From Thalassobaculaceae bacterium (GTDB lineage Bacteria; Pseudomonadota; Alphaproteobacteria; Thalassobaculales; Thalassobaculaceae), in assembly GCA_029212785.1 (NCBI GenBank), contig JARGOG010000005.1, forward strand, positions 9,179 through 73,178: DNA of 64,000 bases, written 5' to 3'. The notes beneath the pieces were generated by a model, which searched no databases, was not told the DNA's origin, and worked only from the letters and a program-made list of their open reading frames with translations. The position numbers were made by a program, and so were the translations under genes. Positions 49,529 to 57,583 of the stretch are shown piece by piece. The number at the start of each line of letters is the position of its first letter. Positions within the stretch are counted from its first letter, which is position 1.

Positions 49529-50689
49529 TCAGGCGCGTTGGTTGAACCGCCTCCCCACCAGGGCGCTGGCGATGTTGATCTTCTGAATATCGATTGCGCC
49601 GCCGGCGATGCCCCATCCCCAGCCGTCGCGCATCCGCTGCTCCATACCATATTCCTTGGCGTACCCGTACCCGCCCATGACCTGCAGGGCGGCACCGGTG
49701 ACCTCGCGAACCATCTCGTTGGAGAAGCACTTGGCGAGCGAACTGTCGAGGATGCTCGGCAGGCCGTCCTCGGCGTTCTGGGCGGCCCGCCAGATCAGCA
49801 GGCGGGAGGCTTCCACCTTCAGCGCCATCTCGGCGAGCTTGAGCTGGACCGCCTGGAATTCGACCAGTTCCTTGCCGAAGGCCTTGCGCTCCTGCACGTA
49901 GTCCAGCGCCTGGTCGAGCGCCGCCTGGGCGATGCCGAGGCACATGGTGGAATTGCCGCAGCGCTCCAGGTCGAACGCTTCCATGAGTTTGCGGAAACCG
50001 CCGGCCGGAACGATCAGGTTCTCCTTCGGCACCCGCACATCCTCGAAATAGATGTCGGCGGACGGGATGCCGCGGAAGCCCATCAGCCGCTCGCGCGGGC
50101 CGAAGGACACGCCGTCGCGCTCCTTCTCCACATAGAGCGCGCCGATGCCCTTGGCGCCCGGGTCGTCGGAGAGCTTGGTGTAGACCACGTAGCTGTCGGA
50201 ATGGCCGCCGCCCGAGCACCAGCGCTTCTGGCCGTTCAGAATATAATGGTCGCCGTCCAGCACGGCCCGGGTCTTCAGGTCGGTGAGCGCGGTGCCGGCA
50301 TCCGGCTCGGACATGGCGACGGCGCAGACGATCTCGCCGGCGCAGACCTTGGGGACGACCGATTTGGCGAGATCGGAGCCGGCGAAATGCTCGACCGCGC
50401 GGATCGGTCCGACGGAGCTCTCGAAGATCGGGAAGGCGACGGCGGGAGAGACCTTGGCAAACTCCTCCAGCACGATCAGCGCTTCCAGGTTGCCGAGGCC
50501 GAGACCGCCGAGTTCCGGCGCCACGTTGATGCCGAGAAAGCCCATTTCGGCGTAACGCTTCAACCAGGCCTTCGAAATCGCCTCGTCCTTTTCCTCCAGC
50601 TCCTTGGCCACCGCGGGCATCTCGGTCTGGGCGAACTGGCGCGCGGTGTCGCGCAGGGCCTGCTGTTCCTCGGTCAGTCTGAAGTCCAC
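49529..50689 (-). CDS. Acyl-CoA dehydrogenase family protein
   Basis: DFRLTEEQQALRDTARQFAQTEM...AMSEPDAGTALTDLKTRAV...GGYGYAKEY; GTG start with GGAGG SD. Confidence 0.93.
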   Translation of the reverse strand: MDFRLTEEQQALRDTARQFAQTEMPAVAKELEEKDEAISKAWLKRYAEMGFLGINVAPELGGLGLGNLEALIVLEEFAKVSPAVAFPIFESSVGPIRAVEHFAGSDLAKSVVPKVCAGEIVCAVAMSEPDAGTALTDLKTRAVLDGDHYILNGQKRWCSGGGHSDSYVVYTKLSDDPGAKGIGALYVEKERDGVSFGPRERLMGFRGIPSADIYFEDVRVPKENLIVPAGGFRKLMEAFDLERCGNSTMCLGIAQAALDQALDYVQERKAFGKELVEFQAVQLKLAEMALKVEASRLLIWRAAQNAEDGLPSILDSSLAKCFSNEMVREVTGAALQVMGGYGYAKEYGMEQRMRDGWGWGIAGGAIDIQKINIASALVGRRFNQRA

Positions 50690-50781
50690 CGGTATTTCCT
50701 CCGTTTTTCGATCGGGTACGGCCTGAACTGGGCGTTCGTGAAGTCGGTTGGCACTGTGGTTATCGGCTGTTAGACTGTAAA

Positions 50782-50807
50782 TGAAATAGAATTTCATGTA
50801 TTGAAAT
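50782..50807. promoter_or_regulatory. IclR-type operator candidate
   Basis: TGAAAT-AGA-ATTTCA-TGTAT-TGAAAT, three alternating half-sites in IclR/acyl-CoA dehydrogenase divergent region. Confidence 0.6.
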
Positions 50808-50836
50808 TTTAGCAATCGACGGCCGGGGAGAAGAGG

Positions 50837-51628
50837 TTGGCGTCATATCGTCCGGTGATCTCGGTGCTGCGTTGCCTGGATGTCCTGGCCGCGGTGAACC
50901 GGTTGTCCGGGCGCGCCAGCCTGGCGGAAATCCACCGACAGGTCGGTCTCGACAAAGCGACGATCCTGCGGATGCTGGAGACCCTGGCGCATGCGGGTTT
51001 TGTGGTCCGGGACGACGACACGCGGCTCTATCACGCCGCCGGCAAGACGCTGCAGCTCAGTGCGGGATACCGGGCCCACAGCGCGATCGGCGCCGCCGTT
51101 TCCCCGCGGCTGGGCGATTTCCGCCGGCGGATTGGCTGGCCGTCGGATGTGGCGATCCGCGATGGCGATGCCATGATCGTGGTCGAAACTTCGCGTGAGG
51201 CCGGGCCGATGTTCGTCAATCGCGGCCCCGGTTATCGCGCGCCGTTGCTGGCGACCAGCCTGGGGCGGGCCTATACGGCGTTCTGCGGCCCGGCCGAGCG
51301 GGCGAAGATTCTGGAGACGGTTGCCACGGACCCGGCTCCGTGGAACGACATCTCCCGCGACCGGGCCGGGGCCGAGGCGGCATTCGCCCAGATCCGCGCC
51401 GCCGGCTACGCGACCATGGACGGATCCTATATGGCTCAGGAGTACGAGAACCGGATCTCCAGCGTCGGCGTGCCGATCCGTGACGGCGAGACGATCTTCG
51501 CCTGCATCAATGTGCTGTATCTGCGCACCGCGCTGAGTGCCGAGGACGCTGCCATCTCCCTGACAGCACCGCTGCAGGAGATCGCCGCGGCCTTGTCCGC
51601 CGATCTCGCCCGCCAGAGTGCTGCTTAA
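50837..51628 (+). CDS. IclR family transcriptional regulator
   Basis: RCLDVLAAVNRLSGRASLAEIHRQVGLDKATILRMLETLAHAGFV; TTG start in ORF track, exact start uncertain. Confidence 0.88.
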   Translation: MASYRPVISVLRCLDVLAAVNRLSGRASLAEIHRQVGLDKATILRMLETLAHAGFVVRDDDTRLYHAAGKTLQLSAGYRAHSAIGAAVSPRLGDFRRRIGWPSDVAIRDGDAMIVVETSREAGPMFVNRGPGYRAPLLATSLGRAYTAFCGPAERAKILETVATDPAPWNDISRDRAGAEAAFAQIRAAGYATMDGSYMAQEYENRISSVGVPIRDGETIFACINVLYLRTALSAEDAAISLTAPLQEIAAALSADLARQSAA

Positions 51629-51686
51629 CCGACGTTTCTCCCGCTTCCCAACGACTTCCAGAACGCGCAACGCGCGATTCAGGAGC

Positions 51687-51746
51687 CATGTCTTGGGGGA
51701 TATGGATCCTGGATCGACCGCCTTGCGGTCGGCCTTCCAGGAAGTC
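51687..51746. repeat. REP-like dispersed hairpin, family A copy 2
   Basis: CATGTC..ATGGATCCTGGATCGACCGCCTTGCGGTCGGCCTTCCAGGAAGTCG; inner stem CGACCGC-CTT-GCGGTCG and outer TCCTGGA/TCCAGGA. Confidence 0.6.
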
Positions 51747-51765
51747 GACGGGAGGCGTGCGGGAC

Positions 51766-52710
51766 CTACCTCCGTCCCTCGGCGATGGCGCAGAGCATCT
51801 CGAACATCAGATTCGCCGCGGTGACGCAGGTGATGCCGGTTGGATCGAAGCACGGAGCGATCTCGCTGATATCGGCACCGATGAACGGCTTGCCGGCGAG
51901 GCTGCGGATGATGACCTGCAGATCGCGCGGGATCAGTCCGCCGATCTCCGGCACCGCCGTGCCCGGGCAAAAAGCCGGGTCGACCCCGTCGATGTCGAGG
52001 GTCAGGTAGAACGGATCGTCGCCGAGCGTGGCGTGGATACGCTTGATCGTCTCCGCCCGGCCCATCTCCTCGTAATCGTCGATGGTGATGACCGTGAAGC
52101 CCTGGTCGAGACCGTATTGCACGTCGTCGCCGAACCGGCTGCCGCGCAGGCCGAGTTGGACCACCCGCTTGGGATCGATCCAGCCTTCGTCGATGCCGAG
52201 GCGCATGAAGGTGGCATGGTTGAGCGTGTCGCCGCACAGGTCGGGCAGGGTGTCCGGGTGGCTGTCGATCTGCAGGATGCCGACCGGGCCGTCCTTCACC
52301 AGCCCGCGCAGGATCGGGGTCGGGATCGTGTGGTCGCCGCCGATGGAGATCGGGGTGATGGCGTTCTCCCGCAGCTCCTCGAAGAACTTCTGGATCAGGT
52401 CGATCGAGGCGACCTTGTCCAGCGGGTTGACCGGCGCGTCGCCGATATCGGCGACGTTGCAGAGCTCGAACGGCCGGGTGCCGAGGGTGGGGTGGACCGT
52501 GCGGATCAGCCGCGACGCCTCGCGCACGCCGGCCGGACCCTGACGCGCGCCGGTTCGGTAGTTGACGCCGAGATCGAACGGCACGCCGACCAGGCCAATG
52601 TCGATGTCGCGGTGTATGTCGTGACGTTTGGTGCGCATGAAGGTGGCGATATCCGCGAAACGCGGCACCACTGCCGGATCCACCGGCTGAAATCTCGGAT
52701 CCCCCGCCAT
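51766..52710 (-). CDS. Agmatinase/arginase family ureohydrolase
   Basis: SIGGDHTIPTPIL; QIDSHPDT; LTLDIDGVDPAFCPGT metal-ligand motifs; start at MAGDPRF (ORF extends to 52755). Confidence 0.9.
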   Translation of the reverse strand: MAGDPRFQPVDPAVVPRFADIATFMRTKRHDIHRDIDIGLVGVPFDLGVNYRTGARQGPAGVREASRLIRTVHPTLGTRPFELCNVADIGDAPVNPLDKVASIDLIQKFFEELRENAITPISIGGDHTIPTPILRGLVKDGPVGILQIDSHPDTLPDLCGDTLNHATFMRLGIDEGWIDPKRVVQLGLRGSRFGDDVQYGLDQGFTVITIDDYEEMGRAETIKRIHATLGDDPFYLTLDIDGVDPAFCPGTAVPEIGGLIPRDLQVIIRSLAGKPFIGADISEIAPCFDPTGITCVTAANLMFEMLCAIAEGRR

Positions 52711-52790
52711 GGTCTGCTCTCCTCCCTGATGATCGGTCTGGGAGAACACCACCACGGGTCGGTGGAGCCGGGCAATCCGCTATCTGGCGG

Positions 52791-53894
52791 TCACTCCGCC
52801 GGTGCCGGGACCTGGGCGCGAGCACGGCCTTCGCGGTGGCGGCGACCGAGATAGAGCCAGAGGCCGGAAATCACGAATCCCGCCGGTACCAGGGCCACGA
52901 ACACCCACAGGGCTCGGATGATCGGCCCGCCGAACTTGCCCACATGAATGATGTAGCGCATGTGCCAGATCGTCGTGGCGAGATTGGCCTCGGTGGCCAC
53001 ATAGGTATAGAGCACCCGTGCGGGATCATCGCCGACCCAGACCCGTGTCGCCTGGCCGTCGTCCGCCCCGTCCGGCATGAGGCCGACGACGATGGGGTCG
53101 CCGGGATGCCGGGGCAGCCGGAAATGCCGGAGTTCGGCGTCGGGGACCGTTTCTTCGGCGAGGGCGATGGCGGCGTCGAGATCCTTCAGCGGGGCGAGCC
53201 CCTGCGCCTTGGGCGGTGTCGCCTCCTCGACCTTGGATTGGGTCGCCCATTCCAGCATCACCCGCATCGGGTCGTGCCAATACATCGCCATGCCGGTCAG
53301 GGCGACGGCCGTGAGGATGAGGAACGTGGCGATGCCGGTCGCCTGATGCAGCCGGAGAATGCCGAACCGCTGTCCCTGCCTGAACGTCACCGAAAGGCGC
53401 CGGAACGGCATCGGCGGCTTCAGCCAGAGCCAGAGGCCGATGATGAACTGGACGATGAGGAGGAGGGCGACGGCGGAGACCCCGTGGCGTACCCATTTCG
53501 CCGCCGGTCCCTCCGTGAGGTAGCGCCGGTGCAGGGCGGTCAGCCAGCCTTCGAACGTGTCCTTGGGATAAAAATGCTTCCTGATGTCGCCGGTGGCCGG
53601 GTCGATCCGCAGGACGCCGGCGCCGTCCCTGAGCCAGGCGGTCCAGCCATGGTCCTCGGTGATCGACAACGACCAGATGCCGAGGTCCGGGCGTTGCTGG
53701 GCGACCCGGTCGACGATCGCGGTGGGAGACAGCGATGCGCCAACCGGGCCGTTGTTCCGAACCTCGCCATCGATGGCCCGCTGCAACTCGGGTGCGTACA
53801 CCAACAGCGCGCCGGTGAGGCTCAGAACAAGAAGCGGTACCGCCGCCAACAGCGACACCCAGAGGTGCAGTCGTCGCAGGAGCCGGTACCGCAT
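52791..53894 (-). CDS. PepSY-associated TM helix domain protein
   Basis: RRLHLWVSLLAAVPLLVLSLTGALLVYAPELQ; LRLHQATGIATFLILTAVALTGMAMYW. Confidence 0.88.
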   Translation of the reverse strand: MRYRLLRRLHLWVSLLAAVPLLVLSLTGALLVYAPELQRAIDGEVRNNGPVGASLSPTAIVDRVAQQRPDLGIWSLSITEDHGWTAWLRDGAGVLRIDPATGDIRKHFYPKDTFEGWLTALHRRYLTEGPAAKWVRHGVSAVALLLIVQFIIGLWLWLKPPMPFRRLSVTFRQGQRFGILRLHQATGIATFLILTAVALTGMAMYWHDPMRVMLEWATQSKVEEATPPKAQGLAPLKDLDAAIALAEETVPDAELRHFRLPRHPGDPIVVGLMPDGADDGQATRVWVGDDPARVLYTYVATEANLATTIWHMRYIIHVGKFGGPIIRALWVFVALVPAGFVISGLWLYLGRRHREGRARAQVPAPAE

Positions 53895-53910
53895 CGGGTC
53901 GTTCCTAGCC

Positions 53911-55851
53911 TCAGAAGATGATGTCCGTGCCCAGCCAGAATACCCGGCCGAGCTTGCCCTCGTCGTTTACGCTAACACCCTGAACGGTCGTGCCGAAGTC
54001 ACGCTCGTCCAGAAGGTTCTCCACGCGGGCGCGCAGGGCCCAGTTGTCGGTTGCCCACCAGCTCGCTCCGAGATCCAGCCGGGTGAAGCCGTCGCGCTTG
54101 GTGACGTTGCCGTCGGCATCGACGGCATCGTAACCGGTCGAGTGATATGCCGCCGTCCACAGGCCCACGGTATCGGTGACCCGGTAGTCGAGGCGCAGGC
54201 TGAACTGGTTGTCCGGAACCGACGCCGCCTGACCGTCCCAGAAGATGTTCGAGTTGACCTCGGTGCCGTCGGCCCGGGTCGCCTCGACATCGATCACGCG
54301 CATGTAGCCGGCGGAAACCGACAGCTTGTCGGTGATGCGGGTGAACAATTCGGCCTCGAAGCCGGACTGGTCGACCTCGACGCTCTCGATCGCGCCATTG
54401 TTCCGCCGCGGCACGTTCTCCTGGACGATGTTGTAGAGCGCGAAGTCGATATAGCCGCCGGTCCAGCCCTGGTTCAGGCCGACTTCCATGGTCGTGCTCT
54501 CGACCACCTCGTCGCCGGCGCCGGCGGTATCCAGAACGTCGGTACCGAAGTTGCCGTATTTCTCGAAGAACCGGTTGTAGCCCGACGCGTAGGACACCCG
54601 CACCCGGGTCTTGTCGAGCACGCTGTAGCTGGCGCCGAGCTGGTAGGAGAACAGCCCGTCGGTCGCGAGGTTATCCTGTTCCACCCCGTCATAGACCACG
54701 TCGTTGGTGAACCAGGTGTGGCGCAGGCCGCCGGTCAGAACGAGGTTGTCGTTGATGGTGATCGCGTTGGTCGATTTCACCGCGTAGTCGGTGAAGGTGT
54801 TATCCCAAATGCCGTCGCGCTCCATGTTGGTGCGCTTCACCTCGGCGCCGACCGACCCGTCGTAGTCGACGCTGTCCGAGAGCGCCGTGCTCAGGAAGTG
54901 GTTGGCGAAGGCGATCTGATTGGCGGTGCTGCGGTCGCGCGAGCGGGCGTCCCATTTGGTGCGGGCGTCCGACGCGAGCACACCGAACTGCAGCGCCTGC
55001 GCGTCGTTCAGCCGATGGTCCAGAGTGGCCGACCCGAACAGGGTGTGGTTCTGGATGTCCTCGACGTTGCCGTTGCGGATGATGTCCGGGCGGTTGCGAT
55101 CGCCGATGGCAAGCACCTCGACGCGGGTGTCTTCGCTGAAATTGTAGCCGAACTTGCCGAGGCCGCCGAGGACCGACTGCTCGTCCAGGTTCTCCGGCTC
55201 GCCGTCGTATTGGCCGTAGAAGGCGTTGACGGCGGCGTAGTAGTCCCAGTTGTCCTCGTGGTCGGCGATTTCGCCCTGGGCGAGGCCTTCGCGCGCGGTG
55301 CTGGCGTCCAGGCTGATCGCCTGGTGGTTCATGTAGTCGCGGCCGGACTTGATGCGGGTTTCCACCACGCCGCCGTCGGTGCCGTCGCCGTACTCGACGG
55401 CGCGCCCACCCTTCTGCACCGTCATCTTGTCGACGGCGATGGAGGGAATGGCGGTATTGCCGTAGCCGCCGCCGTCGCCGCCCTGGAACTTGACGGCGGG
55501 CAGGCCGTCGATCGACTGGGAGGCGCCCCAGTCGCCGAAGGTGCGGATCTTGGTGCCGCCGCCGAACCGGTCGCCATTGCCGGGCTGATTGATCAGGCCG
55601 GTCGCGTTATAGCGCAGCGCGTCGCCCTTGTTGATCGGGTTCAGGTTCTGGATGACGCTGCCGTCGACCTCGGAGGCCGAGCGGCTGCTGTTGAACGCAT
55701 CGTCTACTTTAGCGCGGATCTTCTGGGATTCGTGGGTGTTCGACCCGGTGACGACCACCGGCTTGAGTTCGAAGACTTCCGCCATCGCGGTCGTCGTCAT
55801 AAGAGTGAAGGTAAGTGCGCCAAATGCGCTCGCGAGCGTGCGTGCCGACAT
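53911..55851 (-). CDS. TonB-dependent outer membrane receptor
   Basis: 646 aa, signal peptide, plug region then beta-barrel, C-terminal LGRVFWLGTDIIF. Confidence 0.92.
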   Translation of the reverse strand: MSARTLASAFGALTFTLMTTTAMAEVFELKPVVVTGSNTHESQKIRAKVDDAFNSSRSASEVDGSVIQNLNPINKGDALRYNATGLINQPGNGDRFGGGTKIRTFGDWGASQSIDGLPAVKFQGGDGGGYGNTAIPSIAVDKMTVQKGGRAVEYGDGTDGGVVETRIKSGRDYMNHQAISLDASTAREGLAQGEIADHEDNWDYYAAVNAFYGQYDGEPENLDEQSVLGGLGKFGYNFSEDTRVEVLAIGDRNRPDIIRNGNVEDIQNHTLFGSATLDHRLNDAQALQFGVLASDARTKWDARSRDRSTANQIAFANHFLSTALSDSVDYDGSVGAEVKRTNMERDGIWDNTFTDYAVKSTNAITINDNLVLTGGLRHTWFTNDVVYDGVEQDNLATDGLFSYQLGASYSVLDKTRVRVSYASGYNRFFEKYGNFGTDVLDTAGAGDEVVESTTMEVGLNQGWTGGYIDFALYNIVQENVPRRNNGAIESVEVDQSGFEAELFTRITDKLSVSAGYMRVIDVEATRADGTEVNSNIFWDGQAASVPDNQFSLRLDYRVTDTVGLWTAAYHSTGYDAVDADGNVTKRDGFTRLDLGASWWATDNWALRARVENLLDERDFGTTVQGVSVNDEGKLGRVFWLGTDIIF

Positions 55852-56079
55852 GCTGCGGTGACCCCCCGGTCAATGGTTGCGTGAGCACCTCGCTCCCACC
55901 CGAGGCGCGCGGAGTATGTCGGCCCACAATCCTTATTGCAAACGATTCTTAGTCGCATTCGCATTTGACTATGACGGCGGATGCCCGCATAAGGTGGGAT
56001 ACATTCGGAATGTCGGATCGGGGAGGCGTGGGTCAGGCCGAAGGTCGGCGCAAATTCGAAGTTGCGCTTGTCGTGCTCA

Positions 56080-56108
56080 TTGACTTTTCGGCGGTAATCG
56101 CCTATGTA
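56080..56108 (+). promoter_or_regulatory. Candidate sigma70 promoter of cold-shock gene
   Basis: TTGACT-17 bp-TATGTA, implying a ~145-nt leader before the Csp start. Confidence 0.5.
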
Positions 56109-56260
56109 TGATGCGCACGTGATACATTCGTTTGGTGCTACCTGGACCGACCGGGACACCGTTTAGCCTAGCTATCCCCCGACAATGTCATCGCTATGTA
56201 GCCCCGCGCCGGCTGTAATTGGTCTTCGCGGAAACGAAACGCATGTTTGAGGATGCATCT

Positions 56261-56470
56261 ATGGTTAAAGGTACCGTCAAGTGGTTTAACTCGACCAAGG
56301 GCTTTGGCTTTATCGAGCCGGAAGGCGGCGGAAATGACGCCTTCGTCCACATCTCGGCTGTCGAGCGCGCCGGTCTGCACACGCTGAACGAAGGTCAGAA
56401 GGTCTCTTTCGAGCTTCAGACCGGTCGGAACGGCAAGCCGGCCGCTGAGAATCTGTCGATCATCGACTGA
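56261..56470 (+). CDS. Cold shock protein, CspA family
   Basis: [38 protein letters not shown]. Confidence 0.97.
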   Translation: MVKGTVKWFNSTKGFGFIEPEGGGNDAFVHISAVERAGLHTLNEGQKVSFELQTGRNGKPAAENLSIID

Positions 56471-56479
56471 CACGACACG

Positions 56480-56512
56480 AACCGCCTTCGTCTCTGCCGG
56501 AGGCGGTTTTCG
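56480..56512 (+). terminator. Rho-independent terminator of cold shock gene
   Basis: AACCGCCT-loop-AGGCGGTT followed by TTCGCTCTG. Confidence 0.75.
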
Positions 56513-56660
56513 CTCTGTTCGCCACTGGGCTTCCTTGCTGTGCGTGCGGCGCGTCCCGCGCCCGACAGGGCCCCTTTCCGCGGCCGGCGCAAGGCTCTTT
56601 GGGCAGTATGCCCGGAGCCGAGGGCCGGTTTGCGGGACAGGCTCATAGGAAGGAATACCA

Positions 56661-56819
56661 ATGGCGATGAAGCCGAACTACAACTTCGAACGCCGCGAGC
56701 GTGAACGCCTGAAGGCCGAGAAGAAGGCCAAGCGTGCCGCCGAGAAAAAAGCGGCTTCGGAGACTGCTTCCGGAGAGCCCGAATCGTCGGGCGAATCGGA
56801 CGACCAGACCTCGGCATGA
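56661..56819 (+). CDS. Small charged protein (52 aa)
   Basis: MAMKPNYNFERRERERLKAEKKAKRAAEKKAASETASGEPESSGESDDQTSA; AGGAAGGAAT upstream; too short for the supplied ORF track. Confidence 0.7.
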   Translation: MAMKPNYNFERRERERLKAEKKAKRAAEKKAASETASGEPESSGESDDQTSA

Positions 56820-56918
56820 CACCCGACCAGACTCCGGCGTAACGCCCGGAGAATGACAACCGGGACGTAATGTCCGGGACGTGACGCGCGGGGCGGTATG
56901 CCCGGGGCGTGATATCTG
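56802..56918 (+). repeat. Imperfect short tandem repeats (period 23 then ~14 nt), units self-complementary
   Basis: GGACGTAATGTCCG / GGACGTGACGCGCG / GGGCGGTATGCCCG / GGGCGTGATATCTG. Confidence 0.6.
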
Positions 56919-57079
56919 GTGGCCGAGTGGCGCCCAGGCACCGATTTGCGGTGCCGGCGCCCGGCCTTCCTACATCGATCATAGGAGTCGATCCCGGCTC
57001 CCTCATCCCCAGCGAACGACGCGCTCGGCTCTGCCTCGAAGCGCCGGTCGAATCGCTGAGCAATTTCAAAGGATTCAAC

Positions 57080-57259
57080 ATGAAGAACGCAGATACTTTC
57101 CTGATCACCTACGGCCTGCATTCCTATGTGACCCATGCTCGGGTCGCGGGCCGAAACGTGTTCACCATCGGTGCACCCGCAGGCCAGAAGATGATCCGGC
57201 ACGCGACAACGCTTATCGCCGACGGCTTCGGCAAGAATGCCGCCATCCGCGTGGCGTGA
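57080..57259 (+). CDS. Small hypothetical protein (59 aa)
   Basis: MKNADTFLITYGLHSYVTHARVAGRNVFTIGAPAGQKMIRHATTLIADGFGKNAAIRVA; AAAGGA upstream. Confidence 0.6.
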   Translation: MKNADTFLITYGLHSYVTHARVAGRNVFTIGAPAGQKMIRHATTLIADGFGKNAAIRVA

Positions 57260-57289
57260 TCTTTCGCGGAGAACAGTTGAGGTGGCCCC

Positions 57290-57520
57290 ATGGCACGCAA
57301 CAAGTCGAAGATGAAGCCCGCGACGTTCACGATGTTCAACGTCACCTATGAAGACGGATCGATAACGTCCAACCGTCGGGTCGAGAACGACCGGCTCGAC
57401 CAGTCCTTCGGCGACGCCCTCCTGGACCTCGCCCGCACGGCGATCCAGGATCAGGACAATGAGATCGCCCAGCGATCCAACCGGCGCCGCGCCAAGATCC
57501 AGAAGATAACCGAGGCGTAG
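57290..57520 (+). CDS. Small hypothetical protein (76 aa)
   Basis: MARNKSKMKPATFTMFNVTYEDGSITSNRRVENDRLDQSFGDALLDLARTAIQDQDNEIAQRSNRRRAKIQKITEA. Confidence 0.65.
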   Translation: MARNKSKMKPATFTMFNVTYEDGSITSNRRVENDRLDQSFGDALLDLARTAIQDQDNEIAQRSNRRRAKIQKITEA

Positions 57521-57560
57521 CCGCCGGGGCCGCACAGATCCAAGACCGCCATTGCAGCCG

Positions 57561-57578
57561 TCCCGGCGAAGGCCGGGA
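57561..57578. repeat. GC-rich hairpin, REP-like family B copy 2
   Basis: TCCCGGC-GAAG-GCCGGGA between convergent genes. Confidence 0.5.
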
Positions 57579-57583
57579 TCGCG

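Noticed and set aside
53584-55884. 766-aa plus-strand ORF
   Set aside because: Shadow of the TonB receptor and PepSY genes; V/G/A/D-rich composition typical of antisense frames.
55936-55963. Possible Fur/Irr box TTGCAAACGATTCTTAGTCGCATTCGCA upstream of the TonB receptor
   Set aside because: Symmetry is too weak by eye to call; would need a motif scan with a clade-specific matrix.
56802-56918. Short repeats after the 52-aa ORF as a CRISPR
   Set aside because: Units are contiguous (~14 nt) without spacers, and no cas genes are nearby.
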